Positions 51,477-63,926 are shown, counted from the stretch's first letter. The stretch: 64,000 nucleotides of DNA from Onchocerca volvulus (GCA_000499405.2 HG738138.1:15702554-15766553), one strand, 5' to 3'. Notes: generated from the letters alone by a model not told the origin. Made by a program: numbers and translations.

Positions 51477-52177
51477 GAATTGCTGTAATTTGTTTGGAAT
51501 TAAATTTAGAATATTGCATTCTTGTATGTATCTTTTCCCTTTCAATCCGGTATGTTATTCATTTTCGCTGCTGTAATTTTCAGTTTTTTTCTGCATATTC
51601 AAGCTTTGAATCACGCATGTTGTAATCCAATGATTCTTGTGTTATTGTTTTATTTATTTGCGTTCAACACAACAGATGAATTTGTATATTGCTAATCGGT
51701 TGATTTATTTTTATGAGTTCATATGTAATGATTTCTCGATATTTTTGGGAGTTTGATTTTGTATTTGATATTTTGTGCTATTTATATGTTCTGTTAAAGT
51801 TCGCACCAGAACTACACTTTTGCACTATTTCAAATTCAAAAATTTACTCAGTGAAGAATCTACTGAGAATTGCCACTAATTTGTGCTGATTAAGTTATTC
51901 TTTTCTGTTCCTTTAAGTTAACAGTAGTTAGAATGAATGCAGTAACCACTGATCAGTTTAAGCTAAGATTTAAACAAACTAAATAATTAGTTACTATGAA
52001 ATGCATCACAAATATTTGAAACTTGAACATGTTTAGTTCGCAACAGATGCTGCATGTGGTTCCCAGTACTCCAAAGTGAACATCATTTTTTTTTTTTTTT
52101 TGTTCAGGTTAAACTTTCGGTGGAATACTTATTTTCTCACAATTTTGACATTGTTTGGAAAACTTTTTTCTTCTCTT

Positions 52178-52183
52178 TTTATT
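52178..52183 (-). terminator. Polyadenylation signal AATAAA (metallophosphoesterase side)
   Basis: TTTATT on the plus strand, about 400 bases beyond the stop at 52577. Use of this site would make the transcript overlap the end of the opposing gene if that gene uses 52196-52201. Confidence 0.3.
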
Positions 52184-52195
52184 ATTTAAATACAA

Positions 52196-52201
52196 AATAA
52201 A
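52196..52201 (+). terminator. Polyadenylation signal AATAAA (HMG-CoA synthase side)
   Basis: The first canonical hexamer noticed after the HMG-CoA synthase stop, about 720 bases downstream. A nearer variant signal may be used instead. Confidence 0.3.
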
Positions 52202-52576
52202 CAGTATTTTGCAAATATTCCAGAAACAGCAAGAATATATTTCTATAACATTATTTTACATCACCAGGCCGTTTTGGTCCAGTTTTCGAATGATTTCCAC
52301 TTTTAAGTAATATAATACTCTGAACATAAGACAAATTTTACTCTGAACATAAGACATAAGATATTTATACACAAAATTTCTGGAGATTTTTTTCTGATTG
52401 AAATCATCTGTTCCTTAATATAACTTCATACATTCTATGATATAGCTAAATTATCAAAATGAGTATAAGAATGCTGCTCTTCAGAAATGATCAAACAAAC
52501 TTGTCTTCAATTATTCCGTTAAATTATGCTGGAAGCTCTGCTTCCATAAAAAGTTCGCATACTGTACGCGAAGAAA

Positions 52577-55296
52577 TTACTCCTTGCTGTAGCCGGATGG
52601 TAAAGGAATATCGAAAATGATCGGATCGTATTCTATCCTCAGCTTATGATCGCAAATGGATGCATTAATAAAAGTTGTACAACCATTTGTTGTTACACCA
52701 TGTAATTGATGAATATGTCCAAAAACATGATACTTTGGTTTAACTCGTTTTTCCACTGTGTTTAACAAATCTGCGCATCCGGCCAGTACTCCATCACATT
52801 TATTCCAACTGTTGAAATCGCCGTGTCCTGAAATGATTTTACTCTCACAACTATTCATTTAAACAAATAAGATGATGTTTCATGGTTAATTGCAATCTTT
52901 AACGAAAATTAAATTAGTAATTCTTGCTGAGCAAGAAAAAAAGAATAAAATGATAGAACAATGGAAAAGAAAAAAGAAAAATTCTCTCAAAAAAGGATTA
53001 AAAATATCGAAGAAAAAAGGTAAAAAATAAAACACAAAAAAAACAAAAAAAAAAAGAAATCGGTGATATTATCGTTTGCTTTAATATGAATAGTGACAAA
53101 TTAAGCAAGTTTAATAATTTTAAAATCAAAATATTACCAAGAGGTGGCGTATGAGTAACAAGCACATCAACTTTAGAAGGAATAATTTTCCATTTTTGCA
53201 TTATCGAATAACCCCGTGAACGAAAAAATGAATAACCGGGCATTGAATGCCATGGAGCACCATAGATTGTCAAACCATAAATCTATAAAATTTACTTATA
53301 ATTTAGTAAATATTACTGAATAATCTAAATATGTGCATATGACTCGGTTTTTCGATACTCTATTATTTATTTACTTGTTACAATAAACGAAAAACTGTTG
53401 CAACTTTTGTTGCATCATTTTTATTGTAACATTTGATAATTTCTCCCTTTCTTTTTATTTCACAGTTTTTTCGGGTGTAGTGTAAAACGAAAGTAAAAAT
53501 CAATAAGGATGAAATGAAATAAATTTTTAACTTTCATTCGAACGAAAGAACTAGATATCATTGTTGTTCCTATGACTGGATGTTTTCAAAATTTAGACAT
53601 ATAGTGGAGCGATGTAATGATAATTTATTAGCGCTAAATAAAATTTTTTTCTTATGAAAAATACATTAAGAATGATGAACTTTTTAGACTACAATTCCCA
53701 CACATTTAAGTTTTTTTTTTTCTTCGTAATTAACAAATGGAGGACATAAAGATGACGTTTTTATCACGAAATGAATAAACTTTACAGGTATCAGCGTAAC
53801 CCTCCTATGTGAGATGATTTCCATGTAATTATTAAATCCTAATTTACGCATATATTTAAGAAAAGATGAAAAACTTGGATAAAAGAAACAACTTGTGTCA
53901 AAGTTAGCCTTCTTCTAGCTGGAAATAAAATGAAATCTGAGCTCTTTTTTCTTTCAAAAGTTTCCAGACTTACGCATTAAATCAATTTTATCTTTTATTT
54001 TTAAGTTGGCCAGTGGAACTTCTATTTTATCACTTGTCATCTGTTAATTTATTTCTGTTGCTTTACAACGTCATCTAAAAGGCTTGTGGCTTTATATTGT
54101 GTCAAATAAATATTCACAAATTATTGAAATTAACAATCGCTACAGTTTTCTCGAAATTATTTGAGGAGCAACTCCAATCACTAATTAATAAAGCAAACAG
54201 CCTGAATCATTAATCAAATAAGCAAAAAATCGAGTGCCTCAATTTGTCGATCGCATAAATAAGAACAATTTGTTAGTAATTCGTAGGGTTTGTTTATACC
54301 AAGCATATTCAAACCAGCAAGCTGTTTTTCATTTAATTCTTCACCATCTTCAAAGCCAATTTCATGATTTCCAGATACGACTAACTTGTATTTGTGTGGT
54401 AGGCTGCCTAAAATTAATTATGATTTAGTGGTGCAAATTAAAAAGATAACATTTTGCAAATTGGTGCATGTTTTTAATTGTCCTCGAATATCATATTATC
54501 TTATTGAATTATTGATTTTACCGATTAGCCAAGTGCTAAATTGATTAAATTAATGTTTGTACAAGTTAAATTTGTATGAAATAATAATTTGAATCAAAAA
54601 TTACAAGTGTACCAATTTGGGCATTAAACTTGATCACTTCACCAATATCGCCATAATTTGTAAAATCACCAGCATGGATAAGTACATCACCATCCGGTAT
54701 CACTGGTAATAATTCTTCCAACTTTTCGTGAGTATCCGAGATACACACAAATCGTACCTTATTTTCAAAGATCGGTGTATCAAGCCTGGAAACAACATTA
54801 CATATAAATATTTATTTCGGAGCAATATTTTTGCTTCAAATAAACAATTTTTTTTCTACTATTTAAGACCAATTTTGATTATAATTATACGAAATTGATA
54901 AGGAGATCATTCGAATGATCTCATTAATTATATGAAATTGGTAATGAAATCATTTCATGTTTAGATCATTCAAATTGTCATCATGATTACATAATTTTGA
55001 TTAAAATAAGGACCATCATTAATGAATAAATCTGTATAGATAAAATGAGTTTTGTAACAGTTTACGAACTTAAAATAGGCATATATATTTGAATTTAATT
55101 TTTCTATCCTTTTTTGAAAAATTTTTTTCTACACTTGAATTTGAAAATTTTCTTCCATATTTGAATTGAAAATTTTTTGAATATACCGGAGTGGTTTGAC
55201 TGGTTCGGAAACACGCCCTTGTTTCAAATATTTACGCCATAATTCGATTGGTTTATGCGAAAGTGGATCAACTGGTACGACAGTTCGTTCCGCCAT
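52577..55296 (-). CDS. MPPED2: MPPED1/2-family metallophosphoesterase (5 exons)
   Basis: Exons in transcription order: 55296-55187, 54785-54613, 54407-54238, 53282-53138, 52827-52577. Phase closes throughout, giving 282 residues (human MPPED2 294). The full calcineurin-like metal set is present: Asp54/His56 (CISDTHEK), Asp77 (HAGDFTN), Asn108/His109 (SGNHE), His195 (VTHTPPLG), His237/His239 (VFGHIHQ). Family signatures include TIYGAPW, LLNTVEKRVKPKYHVFG, FINAS and IIFDIP. Members are metal-dependent phosphodiesterases; vertebrate MPPED1/2 carry Gly at the position of His237 and are poorly active, so this protein, keeping His, is predicted to be more active (inference). Intron 3 has a GC donor (ATTGAG|GCACTC): the exon reads LLTNCSYLCDRQIE|IYG with exact family spacing and no usable GT nearby. 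The start is the first Met of MAERTVVPVDPLSHKPIELW; no leader peptide is present. Confidence 0.93.
54903..54922. repeat. 20-bp perfect palindrome
   Basis: GAGATCATTCGAATGATCTC in intron 1 of the metallophosphoesterase gene equals its own reverse complement. Flanking ATCATT/AATGAT motifs extend an imperfect symmetry. Confidence 0.8.
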
Positions 55297-57022
55297 TATG
55301 TTTCTTATACTTTTGAACTTTTTTCTGTTCAAATTTTGCACAATGAAAAATTCAGTCTTTTTTTTTAAGTATGGAAAGAATTTCGCATCAGTAAATATGA
55401 AGCAGATGTTTAGATAATTTTGGTTAAGTATTTCCTCTTTTTTTGACAATAATTGAAGACTGATTTCTGTTGATCACCTGAACTTTGTATTTTTCTTTTA
55501 GGTATAATTAAAAAATCTACAGTGTATGAGCAATATCGTTCATTTGGCTCGCAAAAAAATTAATATTTGATGAAAAAAATGTGAAAAGTTAAAGAACTGG
55601 AAGATAAAGATCACTATCGTAGTTAGGTATCAAAGAGAAATACATTATAGTTTTCCTGAAATATATAATCGATTTATTGCTAAATTCATTTCATTTATTA
55701 AACTAGAAATTGATTAATAATTGTTAAAAAATGACAATAATTGTCGATTTTTTACTGGAAAACATTTTTCATGGAAACAAATGAATGTATTAAAGTAACT
55801 GTTGGAATAAAATAAAAATTTGATGGAATGGCAAAATATCTATTGAAAACTATTTAAAAAATAAGTGTTAGCAGAGCTGATGGTAATATAACATTGTTTA
55901 TTTATTTCCTAAATAAAATATAAGACTAATAAAGTGCAGAAAATGAAATAAGATATATTAATGTAATATAAATGTCATTAGAAAATTTTTACATAAATTA
56001 AGATTAAATAAAAAGGAACAAATTATATTATCTATATGACTGCAAAACATGATAATTGAAATATTATGCTCAGTTAATTAAAATATTTTAGATTTGCTAC
56101 ATCAAAAGAATTAAATGTTCATGATTTTCTAAATAATAGATATTATATTTGATAAAAATGCCATATATTCCAATAAGATTTATACCAAATATCAACAGTA
56201 CATAATAAATGATATTGATGTTTTGCAAGTATAATGTAATTTTAACTTTTTCCAATCAAATAATGTACATGCAAATGGTATTACTAATTTTAAATTTACC
56301 AAAAAAAAAATTCAGAATTTGTAATGCTGAAGCATAAAAGATGGCCAGTTATACGCACTTATTTTTTTTTTTTTTTTTAAATAATAGTTTGCAGTTTGCA
56401 AAACCCGTAAATTGCTCTTTGCAAGATTTTAAATTTATTGTTACTCTTTGCCAAAACAAATTCAAGAGCATCGTTGATTTAATATTTCATTGAATTCAAA
56501 AGGAAGGAAAAATTGACATCGAAATCTAATTTAATTATTTTTCCATCATTTTATCACTTGAAGGATAAAAAGGATGAAATCTTTCTTACAGTACACTATT
56601 TTAATTCAAGTATGGCCAAATCGGCACTTTTTAATTCATTTTTTCAAAAATATTAATCAAATTTATTACTGTGCACTAATTGCGTAGTGTACTATGAAAA
56701 TAAATAAGGAAACTATTGAAATCAAAGAAATAAATAGAAAAAAATGAACAGAAAATTTAAATTCATATAAAAAACTATTTAGTACTGAAAATATTTCCAA
56801 AATACGAAATCAGTGATCGTTTTCCAACCTTCTCGCACTAGCCAAACCGGAATTTAAGGACAAAAAAAAATCTAAAAGTTTTCCCATCAAGTTATAAAAT
56901 TCATTTCCTTTTTTTTTTGATTCTTTTTAGACCGTCACACTTTGCCATTATCTGATATATTTTCCAGTTAAGCAACAACTTTTCATATTTCTTAAAGATT
57001 GAGAAGATAAAGTTGAGAATTG
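55297..57022. other. Upstream region of the metallophosphoesterase, no gene seen
   Basis: AT-rich, with a poly-T run at about 56362-56378. Promoter elements are not recognisable. Confidence 0.5.
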
Positions 57023-57240
57023 TTATGATACAACGTTGATAAAATGATTTTCAAAACAATCTTGACAGAAAAAATTCACAATGTTTACCTTAAACAATTT
57101 GCTTATCTCATCTGTTGAGCAAGTTATTTGCAACTTATGACTTCCAGTTTTGGAAATGATCATACGACCAATATGATCACGCCAAAACTTTAGGAAAATA
57201 ATCATCATTGCCACTAAACCATGCCGAATGTCATCGATCA
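57023..57240 (-). CDS. Orphan terminal exon, unknown protein
   Basis: On the minus strand, ATTCAAACAG is followed by a 71-codon frame ending in a stop: IDDIRHGLVAMMIIFLKFW, then RDHIGRMIISKTGSHKLQIT, CSTDEISKLFK and a tail with CQDCF. Codon choice and residue mix look like real protein. An excellent donor (TTTAAG|GTAAAC) lies inside the frame, so the exon may instead end at that lysine and splice onward; no following or preceding exon was identified with confidence. Incomplete upstream (the first codon is split, xTG). An internal ATG could start a shorter single-exon protein. No family recognised. Confidence 0.4.
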
Positions 57241-58908
57241 CTGTTTGAATTATAAATCCAAAATAGTAACTACACTCGAAAATATGATTTAAACACGAAA
57301 ATATGATTTAAACAATTTTTTTTGACAAAAATAAAAATTTGTAGACTTGAAATGAAAATGACCACAATGTTTTTCACTAGTTTTTCTTAGAATTATATTT
57401 TAAAGATAAATTTTGTTAATTTCCAATTGATAAATGGAAAGAATAAATGAAATTGTCATCTTTTCGTTTGTATCTATCTTTTCACATTGTCTTCCTCTTC
57501 ACTATCTATTATTATACACATTAAATTTAAAATCTAAATTGTATTTATTTTGAGAAGCAATTTATAAATAATCATACAATAATAATACCTAAATAACAAA
57601 TAAATAGTTCATTCGATAAACTGTGGTTAAAATTAAATGAAAAAAAAGTACAACAACCCTCTCTCTCGTCCATTCCACAAACCAGTAACAGTAAAGTTGA
57701 AGTAATAGTAGCCGAATAGCGCTTTTCTACGACATACCGTTCTCATATCAGTATTATTTATCATCAATTACTGATCAAACAATGGCAATGATGTAATATC
57801 GATCGATAATTGAAAGATTGTCATAAATATGTACATCTGATTCATTCGTTTTTCTCCTGCGGCATTTTCTTTAACTAGTTTGCGTACTTATATATATGTA
57901 TTTCCACATGGTTGCACGAATTTTCATATTGAAATTTTCAGTATCATTTATAAAATAATCGATAATCCTATTCCTTATGTACTGTTTTTTTTTTTTTTTT
58001 TACCACTTTACAATTAAAAAAATTTCTTCAATTAAATATCATTATCAATTGAATACTTATTGTTAGTTGATTAGAAAAAAACTGTTTAAAAATGCTGCCA
58101 CTACTATAAAATAAATTAATAATTTGGAGCATTGCAGAAAATAACTGTAAAAACTATTTGTAATTTGGCAATTTTACATTATATTAAATTATAGTATGTT
58201 CTATTATGCCGTACTATATTCACATTACAGTTTAATAAATTCATACAAGTAGCATATTTACATTAGGTTACTTGTATGAATTTATTAAATTATCATTTCC
58301 TTTTAAGGTTTTGCAGAAATTATGTAAAATATAAATTATTATATAAATGTATTCCCTGATTTTCTATATACAGCGTCTTGAAATTCTAAAAATTAATCAC
58401 TGCTTATTCTTTTTTCTACTATATTACTTTCATCGATGATTAACGAAAATGCTCCCAAATTTTTAACAGAAATGTTTTTGTTTTTTTTGGCCATAAAATA
58501 ATATAATAATTTTATCTTCAACATTATGCAATGAGAAACAATCAAATCAATGTTTAAAAAATAACTTAAAGTTATTGAATGATTTATTGAATAAATTTTT
58601 GTTTTAAACTGTGCTAAAAAAAATCTTCCATTATCTTCGGACATGGTTAAGTGTCGTTGTTTCCACTACTTTTTGCAATGATTTCCTTCACATTTTTTAT
58701 CTAGAATGAATATAAAGAGGAAATTTCTCACTTCCTATCTTTTCAAGAAAATTTTGATTAAATTTGAAGAAAAAAAATGAAATTCTCTAACAGGCAATGA
58801 ATCATAAACCCATTACATTGGCAAACATTAAAAAATGAAATTTTTCAAGTTAGATTTTCATTCATGATTTTCAGCATATGTTGAAATATACTTTTATATT
58901 TAAATTTC
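57241..58908. other. Intergenic, no gene seen
   Basis: Contains a poly-T run (57987-58003) and the perfect inverted repeat described separately. A short codon-like stretch at 57640-57720 on the minus strand was not resolvable into an exon. Confidence 0.5.
58231..58289. repeat. Perfect 21-bp inverted repeat with 17-base loop
   Basis: TTTAATAAATTCATACAAGT plus A (58231-58251) is exactly complementary to 58269-58289. The 17-base spacer is GCATATTTACATTAGGT. RNA from either strand would fold into a perfect 21-bp stem. Confidence 0.95.
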
Positions 58909-59082
58909 AGTTCATCTCACAACGCCAGACCTGTTTTCCAAAAATGGTCTACGTGGAGCACGCATTCAATGTCTATGTATCATTCAAGCAAGCAAGAAGT
59001 CATACTCATTGAAAGTTTGAGAAGAGGTTGAAGACGTTTCTTCCTACAATTCCTCCAGTCATTCACTTCACCGAATATAACA
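58909..59082 (-). pseudogene. Decayed 28S rRNA fragment
   Basis: Read on the minus strand, in order: TATTCGGTGAAGTGAATGAC, GAGGAATTG, GAAACGTCTTCAACCTCTTC, TCAAACTTTCAATGAGTA, GCGTGCTCCACGTAGACCAT, TTTTGG, AAACAGGTCTGGCGTTGTGA, GATGAAC. This follows the conserved eukaryotic large-subunit segment GGTAAAGCGAATGATTAGAGG, AAACG...TCAACCTATTCTCAAACTTT, AAATGGGTAAGA, AATGCGAGTGCC, GGGCCACTTTTGGTAAGCAG, AACTGGCG...GGGATGAACC. Many substitutions at invariant positions and loss of homology on both sides mark it as non-functional. Confidence 0.87.
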
Positions 59083-61031
59083 GCTTCATTACGTACTCCA
59101 GATTAAACGAGTAAATATTATCATTTATTGTAGCTTGTAAGAACTTCCCGTATAATAATACTCAGATTGATTCAAATTTTGTACTGTAATTTGGAACTAA
59201 ATTTGCAATGTTCAACAACAGAATAATGTTCCCGAAATGTAAATAACAGTTCCATATAGTTAAAAATAATTTGATATTTATAGGAATACATACTGTGCGG
59301 GGCAGCGGTTGCGAATTTAAGAATGACTGCTAAGATTTTTTTTAGAAGACTTAATTAAGTAAATAAATTAATAAATAGAGCCAGCTGTGATTTTTATTCG
59401 AAGAGATAAAGGATAACTCGTTTCATATCAAATACAATGGATCATTATTCATAATTTATTATTTTAAACAAATACTCTCATTATCATTATGATAGTTATA
59501 GTGTCACTTGAATTCTAAAGAGTTGGGAAGGAATACAAATTGTAAAAAAAGAAGAAAAATTAGTGAGAAGAAATTTAAACTTTCGAGTTAAAATTACTAG
59601 GAAATTATAGAAATTTATGAACTGAATATAAGCAAATGATACAATATTAAAAACAATACAAAAAATAAAGGAAAAAAAGTTCAAGAAAAAATATCATCCT
59701 GTTGTTGGAAAAGCATATGGTAAGCATGTGACGCGATGTAATAGCCAAATCCTAGATAGTAATTCCCAAGTACCAGATAGGTTTCTCTTCCTTTACCAAA
59801 ACAAGTATGAAACATCTCACAAGCACAGTTCATAACAGAACAAAATTCAAATGGTATTGCATTCTTCAGTTATCTAATAACAATCAGTTCGAAAATAGAG
59901 AATTATTGCTTACCACCTTCCTTCTCTTCTTCCATCCTCCTTCCTTGATCCCTCCCTTTTGTGATTTTCTAGTTCTGTCAACAATTTGAATAAAAGAGAA
60001 CATCTTGGAAATTCTAAAGTACAAAATTATGCTTGTAAACAACTTTGTTCATAAATAATTAAGAATTATCAAAAAAATCTTATGGAAAACGCGAAACTTT
60101 CTCACTAATATTTAATTAAGAAAATGAAAAATTTTGGAGTGAAAATGGTAGACCAATTGATGGATGATCACTATAGTGCAATTATAATGTTGTAAAAAAT
60201 TGTGTTTTGAAGTTTCGTAACATAAACTTCTTGCAACTAGAAAACGAATCCGAAGGTGGTATTTCGGATAATGAAAGGGTTTTTAAAGATTCTAATGTTT
60301 AAACGGGTTCTTTTTTTCTTCTTTTCTTTTTCTTTTTTACTTAATTTTTGTATTTGAAGGATAGAACAAATAAATTGACGCATGAATCCAGCAAGTCTTT
60401 TATCTTCTACCTGTTTTTGAAAGAAAAAAAAAGTACAGTTTAATGTTTTTTTTTACCAACTAATTAGACCTAGCATTGAAGTGAAAAAAAAAAAAAAACA
60501 TATTCGTTGTTTGCTTTGTCCTTTCAAGTTATTCTCTATTGTAACTTTCCTTAGATGTACTGGATGGAAATCAAGAAAATTTCGTTGGAATTTCAAAGTT
60601 ATCAGATTTATATTCAAATCCATCATTTAAAAAAGTCGAAAAAATGTCAAAAACAATGTGTTAAAATATTATATCATAAGCTAATCCATCCAACTTCTGC
60701 TAATAATAGATAATGCAAGATGAATTTTATTTTTGCGAAATGAATCGAATGGAAAAAATAATAATTTATATTTCAAATATGCAAAAAATTCTAACTTTTC
60801 AAGAAATTCTCTGTAAACAGAATATTTATCAACAAGAACCAAATGTGGAAACAAAAAAAAAAAAAAAAAGTATAAAAAAGAAAAATAAACTAATGGCGAA
60901 ATTTTGGTGTAATTCAAAATGTCAATTGAAAGATGTCAACTACGCATGTATGTGCAAACATTTGTATGACATCTAATGACCCGAAAATTAGCTGTAATTC
61001 GATGTCTATGAATTACATCTCTGAAAGTTTG

Positions 61032-61069
61032 ATAATAAATGTTGGAAATAGTTTCCAACATTCATTATT
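61032..61069. repeat. Near-perfect 17-bp hairpin with 3-base loop
   Basis: ATAATAAATGTTGGAAA (61032-61048), loop TAG, then TTTCCAACATTCATTAT. One mismatch in 17 pairs, followed by a long T-rich tract (61067-61103). Confidence 0.85.
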
Positions 61070-61309
61070 TTTCTTCATTTTCTTTTTTTTTCTTTTTCTT
61101 TTTGTTAAATAATGAGAAGTGAACTACATCAAATGTTTGATCTTATCTTTTTCGAAAAAAAAAAAAAAAAAAAGCCAATAAAAAAACTGGAACGATGAAA
61201 TAGTTGATCATAAGCATTGATAAAATAAATATATGACCATCAAGTGCTACAAGGAAAAAAGTATTAATGGATGAATGCTGCGTAGATTTATTTTAATAAT
61301 GCAAACGAA

Positions 61310-61330
61310 CATGCATGCATGCATGCATGC
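61310..61330. repeat. (CATG)n microsatellite
   Basis: Five tandem CATG tetramers, a fully self-complementary alternating purine-pyrimidine run. Confidence 0.95.
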
Positions 61331-62055
61331 AGCACTTACACGTAAATATGCAAAATTATATGTAATGATATTCCAAACTGCTATGATTTTCATCTTATAA
61401 TATACTATACATTTGAAATGTTTGTTGAAGTAATTTATGGTCTTATGCATGCTATTTTTAAAAAATTACATTATATTTAGCCCTTAGAGTATGAATATAA
61501 TTAAAAATTTTGGATTCATTGTATAATAAAATATGAATATCAGGAAAGAAGATAACTTCCTTCAGGAAGACTAAAAAAACTTTGGATTTTTTTTTCTTGG
61601 CAAATTTTCCTATAAATTCCTTCGTTTCCTTTTTTTTCTTTTCTTTTCTCCATCCTTCCTCATCGATACAAAGGAATTCAAGCAACAAAATCAGAAAAAA
61701 AAAAAAAAAAAAAAACTAATGATTTATTGCTTGAATGATTTTAAAATTAGAAATTAAGATAATAAAACTGAGAAGGCGAAAATAAATTAAAGTTCCTGTA
61801 TTAGTACTGAAATTCTTGAAATTCTTATTTAAATCATATTCTATCATTTCTCTTTTTCTATTTTTCGTTTCTACTACTAATAACTTTGAATATTTAAGGT
61901 TACAAACTTTCTTAGGTTTCTACTATCAAAAAAAGAAAAAAAACTCTAGAAAAAAGTCGATCTTTTATAGTTTTTGTATTTTTTTCGGCAAAATTCCATG
62001 AATAATAAAATTATGAATGTTATTGCAAAATATTTCGATTCAAGTTACTTAATAC

Positions 62056-62101
62056 AATATACATATATATATATACTTAAATTTATTTAATATATATATA
62101 C
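62056..62101. repeat. Paired (AT)n microsatellites
   Basis: Two short ATATATATAT runs flank a TTAAATTTATTTAA core, giving an imperfect dyad of about 45 bases. Confidence 0.7.
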
Positions 62102-63902
62102 TTTGATATTTATTTAAACAGTTGGATGATTACGGTAAATTCTGACCATTCTTTCTTTTTTTGATTTTAATGATGGAAAATCTTCATTGACATTCGTTTC
62201 ACGTTTTATTTATTCATATAAAAAGTTCATTAATTTTCTACCAAGAAGCACCCTTTATGTCCTCAGAAATCGTATCTGCATCTTCCATACGACATACGTT
62301 CTCCATTCAGTTAAATGTTATATTCAAAGTCTGAGAAAATTGCAAAAAAGAGAAAATTAATGCCAGTAGCAATGTTAACTTCTCCCTTTTCAAGCGAAAA
62401 TTTTGTTGTTTAATTTGAATGTCCATTTGACCTGTTTTACCTGTTATTTCTGTCCGTAAATTAATTTCTTGCTACAAAATTTAAGTAAAATTTTAAACTT
62501 TTCTTTTCGTAATGAACGAAAGTGATTTTTTTGGGAAAAAAATAAAAGTAAAATGAAAAGAATTCATTCTTCATTTATTTCAAAATATCTCGAATGATTT
62601 ACTGATTGATTGCAATTTAAGTCATTTATCGCTAGTTCATTGTGCTAACTGTTTAATGATGAATTATTGATGAAATTATTTTACATATATATTTTTTTCC
62701 TAATTTGCAATTTCATAAAAGGAACTGAGGAGATTTCCTCCCAAAACTGATCAATTATTACCTCGAAATGCTATCTCAAGTTTTACTGAGCCAATAGTAG
62801 TTTTATGAAAAAATAATTTCTCCTGACACTGATTGACGATAAAATTGATTGAAATTTTAAAATGATTTCTAATGTAAAAAATCCAACTCAACAAAGGAAA
62901 CTTTGTTATTAAAATGCTGTGAACAAAGAAAAATTTTATAGAAAAAATAATAATAAAGCGACCTTTTGAAACTTGATTCGGTATTTTTGACATTGAATTT
63001 GGCAGAACAATTCATCAATCCCCATTAATTAAAATGGATGGCCTAATTAAAAATGAGAAAAAATTGGACCTGGAATATTCTCATTAAGATATTGTCGATG
63101 TGTAAGTAACAATTAATGAATAAAGTTATGGTCAAAATAAGTAGCATATCATTGAATAAAAATAAATATAATTGAAGTGTACGAATGTTTAATTAATTAA
63201 TAAATGATTAATGAGAAAAATTACCAAAGTAATTGAAATAGTAGTCTATTATAATTGTAATAAATGGCGTTTTATCAAATTGGAATAAATATAATTAAAA
63301 TGCGTAGCAGTAACGATAAAAATATTCACGTCCTCGATTAATGTTATGATTAGATCAAGTTGACCTCACATTTCGAATGCTCAGGATTTAATCTTTTGAT
63401 TAAAAATTTAATAATTTCAGATGTTAAAGAACAAAAGAAATAACAATAATAATAAAAGCAAAATTAACTTATGATGAAAAGAAAAAAATGATATGAAAAG
63501 GAATTATCAGATGATTCGATATTCGTCAGAAGAAAATGGCAATAGAAACTGAAGATCTGGTTATGTAGATAAAATTAACGTCATCGTATCAATATCGGAA
63601 ATCTACTGGAAGACATGAAGGAAATGGATAAATGGAGGAAGAGGAGGAGGAAAGTAAAGATATCATGTAATCGATGGTGATAATAAATTCGATCTGGACT
63701 TCAACATTTTATCTGTTCTATATCGCTTAGTCTTTCTCATTCGAAAGTTTTTAAATTTTATTTGCCACTCATCAAACTGAGAGGATATCATTAAATACTG
63801 ATCTAATGATTATGTTATCTGTTACACTGTTACATTCACTTCTTGCAAAAATTACGATTAAAAGTGATCAATGTTTCGATGTCCAACTTGTGCAAAAATC
63901 CT

Positions 63903-63926
63903 CACACACACACACACACACACACA
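63903..63926. repeat. (CA)12 microsatellite
   Basis: Twelve uninterrupted CA units, continued by imperfect CATACA copies to about 63960. Confidence 0.95.

Larger units (their letters stand above)
51477..52576. other. Shared 3' region of two convergent genes
   Basis: About 1.1 kb between the stop of HMG-CoA synthase (+) and the stop of the metallophosphoesterase (-). It holds candidate poly(A) signals for both strands within 25 bases of each other. No additional gene is seen. Confidence 0.6.
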
